Assembly: GCA_022836975.1 (NCBI GenBank)
Contig: JAIXMJ010000015.1
Location: 1 to 12,553, forward strand
DNA from: Wolbachia sp.
GTDB lineage: Bacteria > Pseudomonadota > Alphaproteobacteria > Rickettsiales > Anaplasmataceae
DNA: 12,553 nucleotides
Reading direction: 5' to 3'
The position numbers were made by a program, and so were the translations under genes. This document shows positions 1 through 6,857 of the stretch, in pieces. Below the pieces are notes generated by a model, which was not told the origin of the DNA, did no database searches, and saw only the letters and a list, made by a program, of their open reading frames with translations. How positions within the stretch are numbered: position 1 is the first letter of the stretch; each line of letters opens with the position of its first letter.

Positions 1-126
1 GTTTAAATTAATAATTTATGTATGGAAAAATAGATTTTATAAATATGAATATTAATTTACGCATTAGGTGAGATTAACTAATTTTTAATTGTAATTAATT
101 TTAAGTAAATAAACAAGAGAAATTTT

Positions 127-1593
127 ATGAATTGGTTATCAGAAATAAGGAAGATTTTTTGGCCGATTGAGTGGCATGAAAATAAAAAGTTCTTACCTAT
201 GGTGATGATGATGTTCTGTATTTTATTGAACTATTCTACTTTAAGATCATTAAAAGATAGTTTTGTTGTCATATCTATTGGTGGGGAAGCAATAAGCTTC
301 TTAAAATTTTGTCTAGTAGTGCTAGCAGCCATAGCAGCTACTATAATTTACGTCAAACTATGCAATACGTTTAAACAAGAGAGCGTTTTTTATATGGTAA
401 CTCTGTTTTTTATTGCATACTTCATTCTATTTACTTTTATCCTATACCCTTATCAGGATTATATACATCCTAACCCTGAAAGAATAGACGTGTTGAGTGA
501 GCAGTATCCCTTTTTGAAGTGGCCTATTAAAATAGCGGGCAAATGGAGCTTGGCAACTTTTTACGTTATGTCTGAGCTTTGGGGTAGTGTAATGCTTAGC
601 TTATTATTCTGGCAATTTGCTAATCAGATTACTACTACAGAAGAAGCAAAGCGTTTCTACTCAATGTTTGGTATGCTTGGTAATTTAGCTTTGCCATGTA
701 CTGCGTTAATTCTAAACTATTTTTTATCTAAAGGTGTGCATATATTTCCAGAATATTTAAGATTTACACCCTTTACGCCAGTAATGTTAATTACGATATT
801 AAGTTGCGTTGTGATCATGATAGCGTATAGATGGATGAATAAACATGTACTTACCGATCCAACATTATATAATCCAACCGATCAAAAGAAGACTAAAAAA
901 GGCAAAGTGAAGTTATCTATTATAGAGAGCTTCAAGCTTATCTTTACATCTAAGTATTTAGGTCTTATCGCACTATTAGTTTTAGGTTATGGTATTTCAA
1001 TAAATCTTGTGGAAATAGTATGGAAAGCTAAGCTCAGTGAGCTATATCCTACTCAGGAAAGCTATGCTAGGTATATGGGAAAATTTCAAGCATGGCAGGG
1101 TGTATCTACTATATTACTTATGATTATAGGAAGTAATATTTTAAGAAAGTTATCATGGTTTACTGCTGCTGTTATTACACCATTGATGATATTGGTCACA
1201 AGTGTTATCTTCTTTGCGTTTATTTTCTTTGACAATATTGTTACTATGTACTTTATTTGTGAACCGTTAGTAGTAGCTGCAACAGTTGGTACTATTCAAA
1301 ATGTGTTGAGTAAAGCTACTAAGTATTCATTATTTGATGGTACTAAGAATATGGCATATATCCCTCTTGATCAGGATATCAGAGTAAGGGGTCAAGCTGC
1401 GGTGGAAGTTGTAGGTGGTAGGTTTGGTAAATCAGGAGGTAGCTTCATTCAAATGTTATTTTATTCATGTGGCTATAGTATTACTATGGCTGCTCCTTAC
1501 TATGCTGCAATTGCATTTGTTGTGATAATGTTATGGATATATGCAGATAAAGCTCTAAATAAGGAATACCAATCTCGTATAAGTCATAAGTAA
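127..1593 (+). CDS. tlc: ADP,ATP carrier protein (Tlc nucleotide translocase)
   Basis: This inner-membrane antiporter exchanges bacterial ADP for host ATP; related paralogs move other nucleotides. The 488-residue length fits the family (about 500), with roughly 12 hydrophobic segments spread along the whole protein. Landmarks that I recognise from rickettsial Tlc1 are the early RKIFWPIE stretch (8-15), LLNYSTLRSLKD (33-44), LLFWQFANQIT in the middle, NMAYIPLD near 407-414 and a GKSGG motif near 434-438. The start at 127 follows a purine-rich AAGAGA and gives the expected short cytoplasmic N-terminus. Upstream, bases 1-126 are very AT-rich and show no promoter I would defend. nuoD begins 37 nt downstream on the same strand, so co-transcription is possible. 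Rickettsiales usually have several tlc paralogs. The match to the ATP/ADP type (Tlc1) looks best, but substrate choice cannot be proved from sequence alone. Confidence 0.95.
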   Translation: MNWLSEIRKIFWPIEWHENKKFLPMVMMMFCILLNYSTLRSLKDSFVVISIGGEAISFLKFCLVVLAAIAATIIYVKLCNTFKQESVFYMVTLFFIAYFILFTFILYPYQDYIHPNPERIDVLSEQYPFLKWPIKIAGKWSLATFYVMSELWGSVMLSLLFWQFANQITTTEEAKRFYSMFGMLGNLALPCTALILNYFLSKGVHIFPEYLRFTPFTPVMLITILSCVVIMIAYRWMNKHVLTDPTLYNPTDQKKTKKGKVKLSIIESFKLIFTSKYLGLIALLVLGYGISINLVEIVWKAKLSELYPTQESYARYMGKFQAWQGVSTILLMIIGSNILRKLSWFTAAVITPLMILVTSVIFFAFIFFDNIVTMYFICEPLVVAATVGTIQNVLSKATKYSLFDGTKNMAYIPLDQDIRVRGQAAVEVVGGRFGKSGGSFIQMLFYSCGYSITMAAPYYAAIAFVVIMLWIYADKALNKEYQSRISHK

Positions 1594-1630
1594 GGGATAG
1601 AACCTGTTAATGTTGTATTAGCCTATATAC

Positions 1631-2803
1631 ATGCGTAATACAAAAAAAATGACGCTAAATTTTGGTCCGCAGCACCCTGCAGCACATGGTGTGCTGCGTC
1701 TTATCTTAGAAATGGATGGTGAAGTAGTTGAAAGGGTGGATCCGCATATTGGGCTTTTACATCGTGGTACCGAAAAACTTATAGAATATAAAACGTATCT
1801 TCAGGCCTTGCCTTATTTTGATCGGCTTGATTATGTATCGCCTATGTCGCAAGAGCATGCATATTCATTGTGTGTGGAGAAACTATTACAGTGTGATGTT
1901 CCAATTAGAGCAAAGTATATACGGGTATTGTTTTGTGAGCTTACACGTATATTAAATCACTTGCTTGCTATTTCTTCTCAGGCATTAGATGTTGGAGCTA
2001 TGACACCTCTTTTGTGGCTGTTTGAACAAAGAGAGAAAATGCTTTCTTTTTGTGAAAGAGCTTCAGGTGCAAGGTTTCATGCAGCGTATATAAGACCGGG
2101 AGGGGTGGTGGCTGATGTTCCTGATAATCTGGTTGAAGACATAGCAAAATTTATGGGTGAGTTGCCAAAATATATAGATGATGTTGATAACCTTTTAACG
2201 GACAATAGAATATGGAGGCAGCGTACAATTGGTATTGGTGTTATGTCAGTTGAACAAGCGTTAGATTGGGGTTTTAGTGGTCCTATGCTCAGAGCTTCTG
2301 GTCTTGCTTGGGACTTAAGGAAAAGTCAACCATATGAAATATATGATCAACTAGATTTTCAAATACCAGTTGGGCAAAATGGTGATTGTTATGACCGATA
2401 TTTAGTTAGAATGGCAGAGATACGGGAATCTATAAAATTGGTTAACCAATGTATAGACAAACTTCCTCGTGGTCCAATAAAGACAGATAATAGAAAGATT
2501 TCTCCACCACCACGAGAGGAAATGAAGAAATCTATGGAAGCTTTAATTCACCATTTCAAGCTTTTTTCAGAAGGATATCATGTACCACAAGGTGAAACTT
2601 ATGTGGCTGTTGAAGCACCGAAAGGTGAATTTGGGGTCTATATAGTTGCTGATGGAACAAATAAACCGTATAGATGTAGGATCAGGGCTCCAGCTTTTGC
2701 ACACCTACAAGCGCTAGATTGTATGGCAAAAGGTCATATGTTGGCTGATGTTACTGCGATTATTGGTTCGCTTGATATAGTGTTAGGTGAAATTGATAGG
2801 TGA
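1631..2803 (+). CDS. nuoD: NADH-quinone oxidoreductase subunit D (49 kDa subunit)
   Basis: NuoD is the 49 kDa subunit of complex I. With NuoB it forms the ubiquinone-binding pocket on the cytoplasmic side of the membrane. The 390 residues match the usual length for the stand-alone alphaproteobacterial form, which is not fused to NuoC. Family landmarks are clear: the GPQHPAAHG loop at 12-20, whose second His (H19) lines the quinone site, HRGTEKL at 44-50, and DYVSPM at 67-72, where Y68 is the likely partner tyrosine. The ending GSLDIVLGEIDR is the classical NuoD C-terminus. ATG 1631 lacks a strong Shine-Dalgarno but gives the expected N-terminus. The gene's position is odd: it lies behind tlc with no nuoC upstream and no nuoE downstream, whereas nuoD normally sits in a nuoA-E run. 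The TGA stop overlaps a GTG that could start a mini-ORF. Confidence 0.97.
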   Translation: MRNTKKMTLNFGPQHPAAHGVLRLILEMDGEVVERVDPHIGLLHRGTEKLIEYKTYLQALPYFDRLDYVSPMSQEHAYSLCVEKLLQCDVPIRAKYIRVLFCELTRILNHLLAISSQALDVGAMTPLLWLFEQREKMLSFCERASGARFHAAYIRPGGVVADVPDNLVEDIAKFMGELPKYIDDVDNLLTDNRIWRQRTIGIGVMSVEQALDWGFSGPMLRASGLAWDLRKSQPYEIYDQLDFQIPVGQNGDCYDRYLVRMAEIRESIKLVNQCIDKLPRGPIKTDNRKISPPPREEMKKSMEALIHHFKLFSEGYHVPQGETYVAVEAPKGEFGVYIVADGTNKPYRCRIRAPAFAHLQALDCMAKGHMLADVTAIIGSLDIVLGEIDR

Positions 2804-2889
2804 AACAATATTATTTCATAGATAAATGGCTTGATAAATTGCTCTTATCAGACTATAATAATGTGGTTTTCTGCGGTAACTATAGATGA
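2800..2889 (+). CDS. Candidate 29-codon mini-ORF linking nuoD and cutA
   Basis: Between nuoD and cutA one frame is open from GTG 2800 to TGA 2889. The GTG shares four bases (GTGA) with the nuoD stop, and its own stop shares four bases (ATGA) with the cutA start. Such double overlaps are typical of translationally coupled genes. The peptide would begin MKQYYFIDKWLDKLLLSDYN; I recognise no family. Alternatives are chance in AT-rich DNA or the remnant of a longer gene. No separate Shine-Dalgarno is visible, so re-initiation by ribosomes finishing nuoD would be needed. Existence as a real protein is unproven. Confidence 0.25.
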   Translation: MKQYYFIDKWLDKLLLSDYNNVVFCGNYR

Positions 2890-3200
2890 GTGCCTTGGTT
2901 TTGATTTATACAACTTTTGCAAATCCTGAAGAAGCTGAAAGGGTTTCTATGGAATTATTAGGTGACAAGTTGATTGTATGTGCAAACATATTTCCTCAGG
3001 TGAGTTCTTTTTATTTATGGGAAAGTAGAATTCATAGTAGTAATGAGATAGTAGTAGTGATGAAAAGTAGAGATGATTTAACTGATGAAATTGTAAAAAG
3101 AATTGAAACAAGACATTCGTATAGTCAACCTGTGGTTGTGGTTATACCAGTAGCGAAAGCGAATAAATCTTTTAGTGACTGGGTTAATATTGGGGTGTAG
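2886..3200 (+). CDS. cutA: CutA1-family divalent-ion tolerance protein
   Basis: CutA1 proteins are small, very stable cytoplasmic trimers with a ferredoxin-like fold. In bacteria they were linked genetically to copper and other divalent-ion tolerance, but the biochemical role is still poorly defined. The 104 residues match the family (100-115). Visible family features are the first beta strand followed by TTFANPEEAER (9-19), IVCANIFPQVSSFYLWE (about 30-46), the VVMKSRDD strand-turn, and the late SYSQPVVVVIPV segment. The ATG at 2886 overlaps the stop of a possible upstream mini-ORF (ATGA). At the other end, the last codons and TAG stop lie inside the acceptor stem and adjoining bases of the following tRNA-Gln, a 10-nt overlap. 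An mRNA ending after the cutA stop would therefore have to include or compete with the tRNA precursor. Confidence 0.9.
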   Translation: MSALVLIYTTFANPEEAERVSMELLGDKLIVCANIFPQVSSFYLWESRIHSSNEIVVVMKSRDDLTDEIVKRIETRHSYSQPVVVVIPVAKANKSFSDWVNIGV

Positions 3201-3262
3201 CCAAGCGGTAAGGCAACGGTTTTTGGTACCGTGATGCGAAGGTTCGAATCCTTCCACCCCAG
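3191..3262 (+). tRNA. tRNA-Gln (anticodon UUG)
   Basis: The 72 nt fold into a standard cloverleaf. The acceptor stem pairs TGGGGTG (3191-3197) with CACCCCA (3255-3261), followed by discriminator G at 3262. The anticodon stem is ACGGT/ACCGT around the loop TTTTGGT, giving anticodon UUG, which reads CAA. The T arm has the expected GGTTCGAATCC. No CCA is encoded, so it must be added after transcription. The first ten bases are also the last codons and stop of cutA. No clear rho-independent terminator follows. Confidence 0.95.
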
Positions 3263-3275
3263 CTTATAAAATAGG

Positions 3276-3424
3276 ACTACTTTTTGTATATTAAGGCTAC
3301 TGGCTATATATTAAGTCACTTTAGAGGTACAATGGTAACGCTATTTTCCTTTATAATATATCTTTATGGGTTTAGTATTATACTGATATTTCTTTATTAT
3401 GGGTTTGGGTATGCTATTTTATAA
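3276..3424 (+). pseudogene. Frameshifted paralogous fragment of the downstream membrane-protein gene
   Basis: The first unit of the tandem duplication codes for a relative of residues 5-52 of the next gene. Read from 3276 it gives T-T-F-C-I-L-R-L-L, matching M-L-F-Y-K-L-R-L-L. A one-base deletion near 3301 then shifts the frame, after which it continues to a stop at 3424. An ATG at 3332 leaves a 30-codon remainder containing the transmembrane segment IIYLYGFSIILIFLYYGFGY, aligned with MVYLYAVSIVLVFLSDGFQY of the intact gene. Most differences are conservative or synonymous, which suggests that both copies were once under protein-level selection. The 30-codon piece could still be expressed as a single-span micropeptide, but a decayed fragment is the simpler reading. 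Confidence 0.65.
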
Positions 3425-3547
3425 ATTGAGGCTGCTCAGCTATATATTTGGTAACTTAAAAAATACAACGCTAAGATTACTTTTATTTATGGTATATCTT
3501 TATGCAGTTAGCATTGTATTAGTATTTCTTAGTGATGGATTCCAATA
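3276..3547 (+). repeat. Tandem direct duplication, two units of about 136 nt
   Basis: Bases from about 3276 recur from about 3412 with an offset of 135 that becomes 136 after one single-base indel near 3301. Matching landmarks are AAGGCTACTGGCTATATATT (3293-3312) against the related stretch ending at 3448, TATATCTTTATG at 3357 and 3493, and TATGCTAT at 3410 and 3546. The second and third landmarks repeat at exactly +136. TATGCTAT occurs both at the junction of the two units and at the end of the second, as expected of a head-to-tail duplication. The copies have diverged considerably, so the event is not recent. Confidence 0.8.
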
Positions 3548-3938
3548 TGCTATAGAAGCTAGTGCTCCGATGCGGGCATTTCATGAATTATATAAATATA
3601 TTAAGATGTGTTATGCAAATAGAGGTAATTTAGGGTACGGAATACCCATCAGGACTTTATTGGCACTTTTGATACCCAATCTTTGCTATAGAATGTTTGT
3701 AGGAATAAATTTGAGCAAGCTTTTCAAAGAAACTGTGATAAAATGCGTGAAAATTGTGAGGAGAAGAGAGAATAAAAAGTTCCATAATTCTGATTATAAT
3801 ATAGGATATGATGATCGTAACGAAGAGTTAGTAAATGTGCTAAAGGAGCTCTTAATGCATGATATAGAACAAACAATAGATAAAAGGTTGCATGAAGTCT
3901 TTCTTACTGGAAGGTATGACAAAGATTTTAAAGAATAA
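3399..3938 (+). CDS. Hypothetical membrane protein with charged C-terminal half
   Basis: I do not recognise this 179-residue protein. It has a strong hydrophobic segment at about 25-45, a second at about 82-103, a basic stretch KIVRRRENKK (118-127), and then a charged, probably helical tail containing NEELVNVLKELLMHDIEQTI (141-160). That layout suggests an inner-membrane anchor with a cytoplasmic tail, possibly for self-association. There is no cleavable signal peptide. The start is uncertain: ATG 3399 and ATG 3411 are both possible, neither has a good Shine-Dalgarno, and both lie inside the tail of the first duplication unit. The first few residues are therefore likely to be recruited sequence. 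It lies between tRNA-Gln and the nuoJ promoter and is separated from nuoJ by 248 nt, so a role in complex I should not be assumed. Confidence 0.65.
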   Translation: MGLGMLFYKLRLLSYIFGNLKNTTLRLLLFMVYLYAVSIVLVFLSDGFQYAIEASAPMRAFHELYKYIKMCYANRGNLGYGIPIRTLLALLIPNLCYRMFVGINLSKLFKETVIKCVKIVRRRENKKFHNSDYNIGYDDRNEELVNVLKELLMHDIEQTIDKRLHEVFLTGRYDKDFKE

Positions 3939-4110
3939 GTAAGTAGTTGTAGTTATCTCTTATAACGACGTTCTTTGGCAGTGTGCCTAATTACTACATA
4001 GCTTAATTAAAAGATTTAATTTGAAAAGTGAAGGTCAATTTCGGTAGAGATGATAAAATGGTTGTCCTTATGTTTATAGATCTTTGAGGGATTGAGCTTA
4101 GTAAAAAATG

Positions 4111-4139
4111 TTGGTATGAAGTTGAAAACTTTATATAAT
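4111..4139 (+). promoter_or_regulatory. Candidate sigma-70 promoter of the nuoJKLMN operon
   Basis: TTGGTA at 4111-4116 and a perfect TATAAT at 4134-4139 are separated by exactly 17 nt. Initiation would fall near 4146, leaving a leader of about 40 nt before the nuoJ ATG at 4187. It is the best promoter-like pair in the 248-nt gap 3939-4186, which otherwise shows no gene or clear terminator. TATAAT-like words are common in AT-rich DNA, so the spacing and location are what support the call. Confidence 0.5.
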
Positions 4140-4186
4140 TTAGCTTTATACTTTTACTTATTTTCACTGTTCTTATTGAGATACAA

Positions 4187-4753
4187 ATGGTTTTTTTCTT
4201 TTACTTCCTAGCAGTCTGCACTGTCTTATCTGCTATTTGTGTTGTAGGTGCAAAAAATCCAGTACACTCGGTATTGTTTTTAATTCTTACATTTATTAAT
4301 TCATCTGCGTTATTTATCCTTATTGGAGCAGAGTTTATTGCAATGATGGTGTTAATAGTATACATAGGAGCAGTGGCAGTATTGTTCCTCTTTATGGTGA
4401 TGATGCTAGACTTACGAGTGGAAAAAGGATTTACGAAATACTATATTTTTATTGTGCTATTTTGCGGCATATTTTTGTTTGCATTAAGCTTTACGATTTA
4501 TGATTCGAAGCAAACTATTGCAAATTATAATATTAATAATAATATTAATATTAATAATGTGAAAGCTATCGGTGATTTATTATATACTGACTATATGTAT
4601 GCTTTCCACATGTCAGGTCTCTTATTGTTAATTGCAGTTATTGGTGCAATTGCTCTGACTTTGCAAGAAAAGAAAAAAACTGCTAAAAAACAATTGTTTT
4701 CATCTGTCAAATTAGTTAAAGGCGAATTTAGGAAAGGTGTAGAATGGAAATAG
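4187..4753 (+). CDS. nuoJ: NADH-quinone oxidoreductase subunit J
   Basis: NuoJ is a small integral membrane subunit of complex I that links the quinone-site region to the antiporter-like subunits. The 188-residue protein shows about five membrane segments and the family signature around MMVLIVYIGAVAVLFLFMVMML (53-74), in which Y59 and the GA turn form the helix-breaking element of the third transmembrane helix. The HMSGLLLLIAVIGAIAL segment near 141-157 is also typical. A loop at 113-124 is almost all Asn and Ile, encoded by an AAT/ATT microsatellite-like tract. The ATG at 4187 has a modest GAG upstream. The end overlaps nuoK by 10 nt, which indicates translational coupling. It is the first gene of a five-gene operon. 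Confidence 0.95.
   Translation: MVFFFYFLAVCTVLSAICVVGAKNPVHSVLFLILTFINSSALFILIGAEFIAMMVLIVYIGAVAVLFLFMVMMLDLRVEKGFTKYYIFIVLFCGIFLFALSFTIYDSKQTIANYNINNNININNVKAIGDLLYTDYMYAFHMSGLLLLIAVIGAIALTLQEKKKTAKKQLFSSVKLVKGEFRKGVEWK
4523..4558 (+). repeat. AAT/ATT simple-sequence tract inside nuoJ
   Basis: A 36-nt stretch containing only A and T, built of irregular TAATAT/AATAAT units, codes for an Asn/Ile run in the loop before the last NuoJ helix. The tract stays in frame. It could change length by replication slippage, and a change that is not a multiple of three would break nuoJ. Confidence 0.7.
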
Positions 4754-5052
4754 GATTGGATCATTTTTTAATAACTGCTGCTATTTTATTCACAATAGGG
4801 ATATGTGGTGTTTGTATTAATCGTAAGAGTATAATTAATATATTATTATCGATAGAAATAATGCTACTTGCAGCCAATATAAATTTAGTTGCTTTTTCTG
4901 TATTTATGAGTGATATAGTGGGACAAATTTTTGTTATGTTCGTACTTACAGTTGCTGCTGCAGAGTCTGGTGTAGGGCTTGCAATACTGGTAGTATATTA
5001 TAAAAAACGAGGTAATATAGATATTGTGCAAGCAAATTTAATGAAGGAATAA
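4744..5052 (+). CDS. nuoK: NADH-quinone oxidoreductase subunit K
   Basis: NuoK is a three-helix membrane subunit carrying part of the proton path of complex I. The length, 102 residues, is standard. Both key intramembrane glutamates are visible: E38 in LLSIEIMLLAANINLVAF, and E74 in TVAAAESGVGLAILVVYY. These correspond to the two essential acidic residues of E. coli NuoK. The ATG at 4744 lies within the end of nuoJ and follows an AGGAAAGGTG stretch that serves as a good ribosome-binding site. Only one base separates its stop from the nuoL ATG, so the genes are surely translated from one message. Confidence 0.96.
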   Translation: MEIGLDHFLITAAILFTIGICGVCINRKSIINILLSIEIMLLAANINLVAFSVFMSDIVGQIFVMFVLTVAAAESGVGLAILVVYYKKRGNIDIVQANLMKE

Positions 5053-5053
5053 A

Positions 5054-6856
5054 ATGAACATACCAAGTTTAATAGTATTTCTTCCATTACTTGGTGCTTT
5101 ATTTTCTACGCTTATCAAAAAAGATAGATTTAGTCAATTAATTACAACATTTGGGGTAGGTGCATCATCTTTCTTAGCTTGGTACCTATTTTTTACCTTT
5201 TCTGAAAATTATCACTTAAATATATTTCCTATTTTTTCTTTAGAAGCAATAAAGTTAAATTGGGCAATTAACATAGATATGCTTTCAGCTTTTATGTTAA
5301 TCATCATCACTACCGTTTCGCTAATAGTCCATATATATTCCATTGGATATATGCAGGATGGAATACAGAGATTCTTTTCTTATTTGTCATTCTTTACGTT
5401 TTGCATGACCGTATTAGTAGTAAGTGACAATTTTGTCCAGCTCTTTTTTGGCTGGGAAGGTGTAGGTATGTGCTCCTATTTATTAATAGGGTTTTGGTTT
5501 AAAAAATATGCTGCAAATAATGCAGCTCTTAAAGCTTTTATTGTAAATAGGGTAGGAGATTTTTTTCTGCTTCTTGGAATCTTTTTGATTTATTATACAT
5601 TTAACTCGTTAGAGTTTATGAATATTTTCAATAAGGCTAGTTATCATGGTGAGCTGAATCTTATTTGTATATTGCTTTTCATAGGGTGTATGGGAAAATC
5701 CGCTCAACTAGGATTACATATATGGTTACCAGATGCAATGGAGGGGCCGACTGCTGCATCTGCATTAATTCATGCGGCAACTATGGTAACTGCTGGAGTG
5801 TTTCTTATAGCTAGATGCTCTCCATTATTTGAACTATCTAATATAGCGAGAGAGCTGGTTGTGGTTGTAGGTACATTGACTGCTTTTTTTGCAGCAGCAA
5901 TTGCGATTACTCAGAATGATATCAAGAAGGTCATAGCATATTCGACATGTAGTCAGCTTGGTTATATGTTTATAGCATGTGGTGTTTCTGCATATCATGC
6001 GGCCATATTTCACTTAATGACACATGCTTTTTTTAAAGCCCTATTATTTCTCGGTGCAGGCAATGTGATTCATGCAATGAATCATGAACAAAATATTCAC
6101 AAAATGGGGAATTGCTGGAATAAAATTCCATATACTTATACCTTTATGTGGATAGGGTTTTTAGCTTTATCCGGGATATTTCCATTTGCAGGTTTTTATT
6201 CCAAAGATTTAATCATTGAACATGCGTACGAAACAAACAGATTTGCCTTTATGGTAAGCTTAATTGTTGCGTTATTTACTGCGTTTTATTCATGGAGATT
6301 GCTTTTTCTTGTGTTTCATAATGGGAAACAGTCTGGTCATAATGTGCATAGCGTGCCAAAAATTATGTTAATACCATTGTGTGTTCTTGCTCTAGGATCG
6401 TGTTTTGCAGGAATATGGGGAATACATATATTAAATATAGCAGATAATACATTCTGGCAATCAAGTTTAGTGGTGTCAAAAGTACATCCACACGCTGGTT
6501 ATCTTATAAAAATTTTGTCAGCATTAATGAGTTTAAGTGGAATATTGTTTGCATATTATGTTTATTATCTTAAGTGCATTAGGCAGGAGTATTCTGTAAA
6601 GCTTTTGCAAAACAAGTTGTCTTTTGATAAGATATATGAGTCTATTATCATTATACCATTAAGGTTTTTGTCTCGTATTCTATTAAAATGTGATATTAAA
6701 ATAATTGATTCTTGTGGGCCAAATGGTATATCAAGATTAGTGAATATCTGTTCAAAGGGTTCAATAAGGTTGCAAACTGGTTATATCTTTGATTACGTAT
6801 TTATAATGTTGATCATGTTAATAATAAGTACACTATATATTATTGGAACAAAGTAA
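5054..6856 (+). CDS. nuoL: NADH-quinone oxidoreductase subunit L
   Basis: NuoL is the outermost antiporter-like proton-pumping subunit of complex I, with a long lateral helix at its C-terminus. At 600 residues it is slightly short of the usual 610-650. The functional residues are present: E135 in FFGWEGVGMCSYLL, K215 in GKSAQLGLHIWLPDAMEGPT (the hallmark of the family), H240 in SALIHAATMV, and the SKD of FYSKDLIIE at 383-385. Hydrophobic helices run throughout. The C-terminal region (about 510-580) is basic and amphipathic before a final hydrophobic segment, as expected for the lateral helix and its anchor. It begins one base after nuoK. The ending overlaps or nearly touches nuoM, depending on which nuoM start is used. 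Confidence 0.97.
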   Translation: MNIPSLIVFLPLLGALFSTLIKKDRFSQLITTFGVGASSFLAWYLFFTFSENYHLNIFPIFSLEAIKLNWAINIDMLSAFMLIIITTVSLIVHIYSIGYMQDGIQRFFSYLSFFTFCMTVLVVSDNFVQLFFGWEGVGMCSYLLIGFWFKKYAANNAALKAFIVNRVGDFFLLLGIFLIYYTFNSLEFMNIFNKASYHGELNLICILLFIGCMGKSAQLGLHIWLPDAMEGPTAASALIHAATMVTAGVFLIARCSPLFELSNIARELVVVVGTLTAFFAAAIAITQNDIKKVIAYSTCSQLGYMFIACGVSAYHAAIFHLMTHAFFKALLFLGAGNVIHAMNHEQNIHKMGNCWNKIPYTYTFMWIGFLALSGIFPFAGFYSKDLIIEHAYETNRFAFMVSLIVALFTAFYSWRLLFLVFHNGKQSGHNVHSVPKIMLIPLCVLALGSCFAGIWGIHILNIADNTFWQSSLVVSKVHPHAGYLIKILSALMSLSGILFAYYVYYLKCIRQEYSVKLLQNKLSFDKIYESIIIIPLRFLSRILLKCDIKIIDSCGPNGISRLVNICSKGSIRLQTGYIFDYVFIMLIMLIISTLYIIGTK

Positions 6857-6857
6857 A

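Noticed and set aside
3965..3990. GGCA-GTG-TGCC hairpin as a terminator after the hypothetical membrane-protein gene
   Set aside because: The stem is only four base pairs and no T run follows.
4116..4211. 31-codon hydrophobic frame (MKLKTLYNLALYF...) before nuoJ as a leader peptide or third copy of the upstream repeat
   Set aside because: It overlaps the likely -10 box and would start upstream of the predicted transcript start. Its similarity to the tandem repeat does not hold at nucleotide level and is explained by AT-rich hydrophobic coding.
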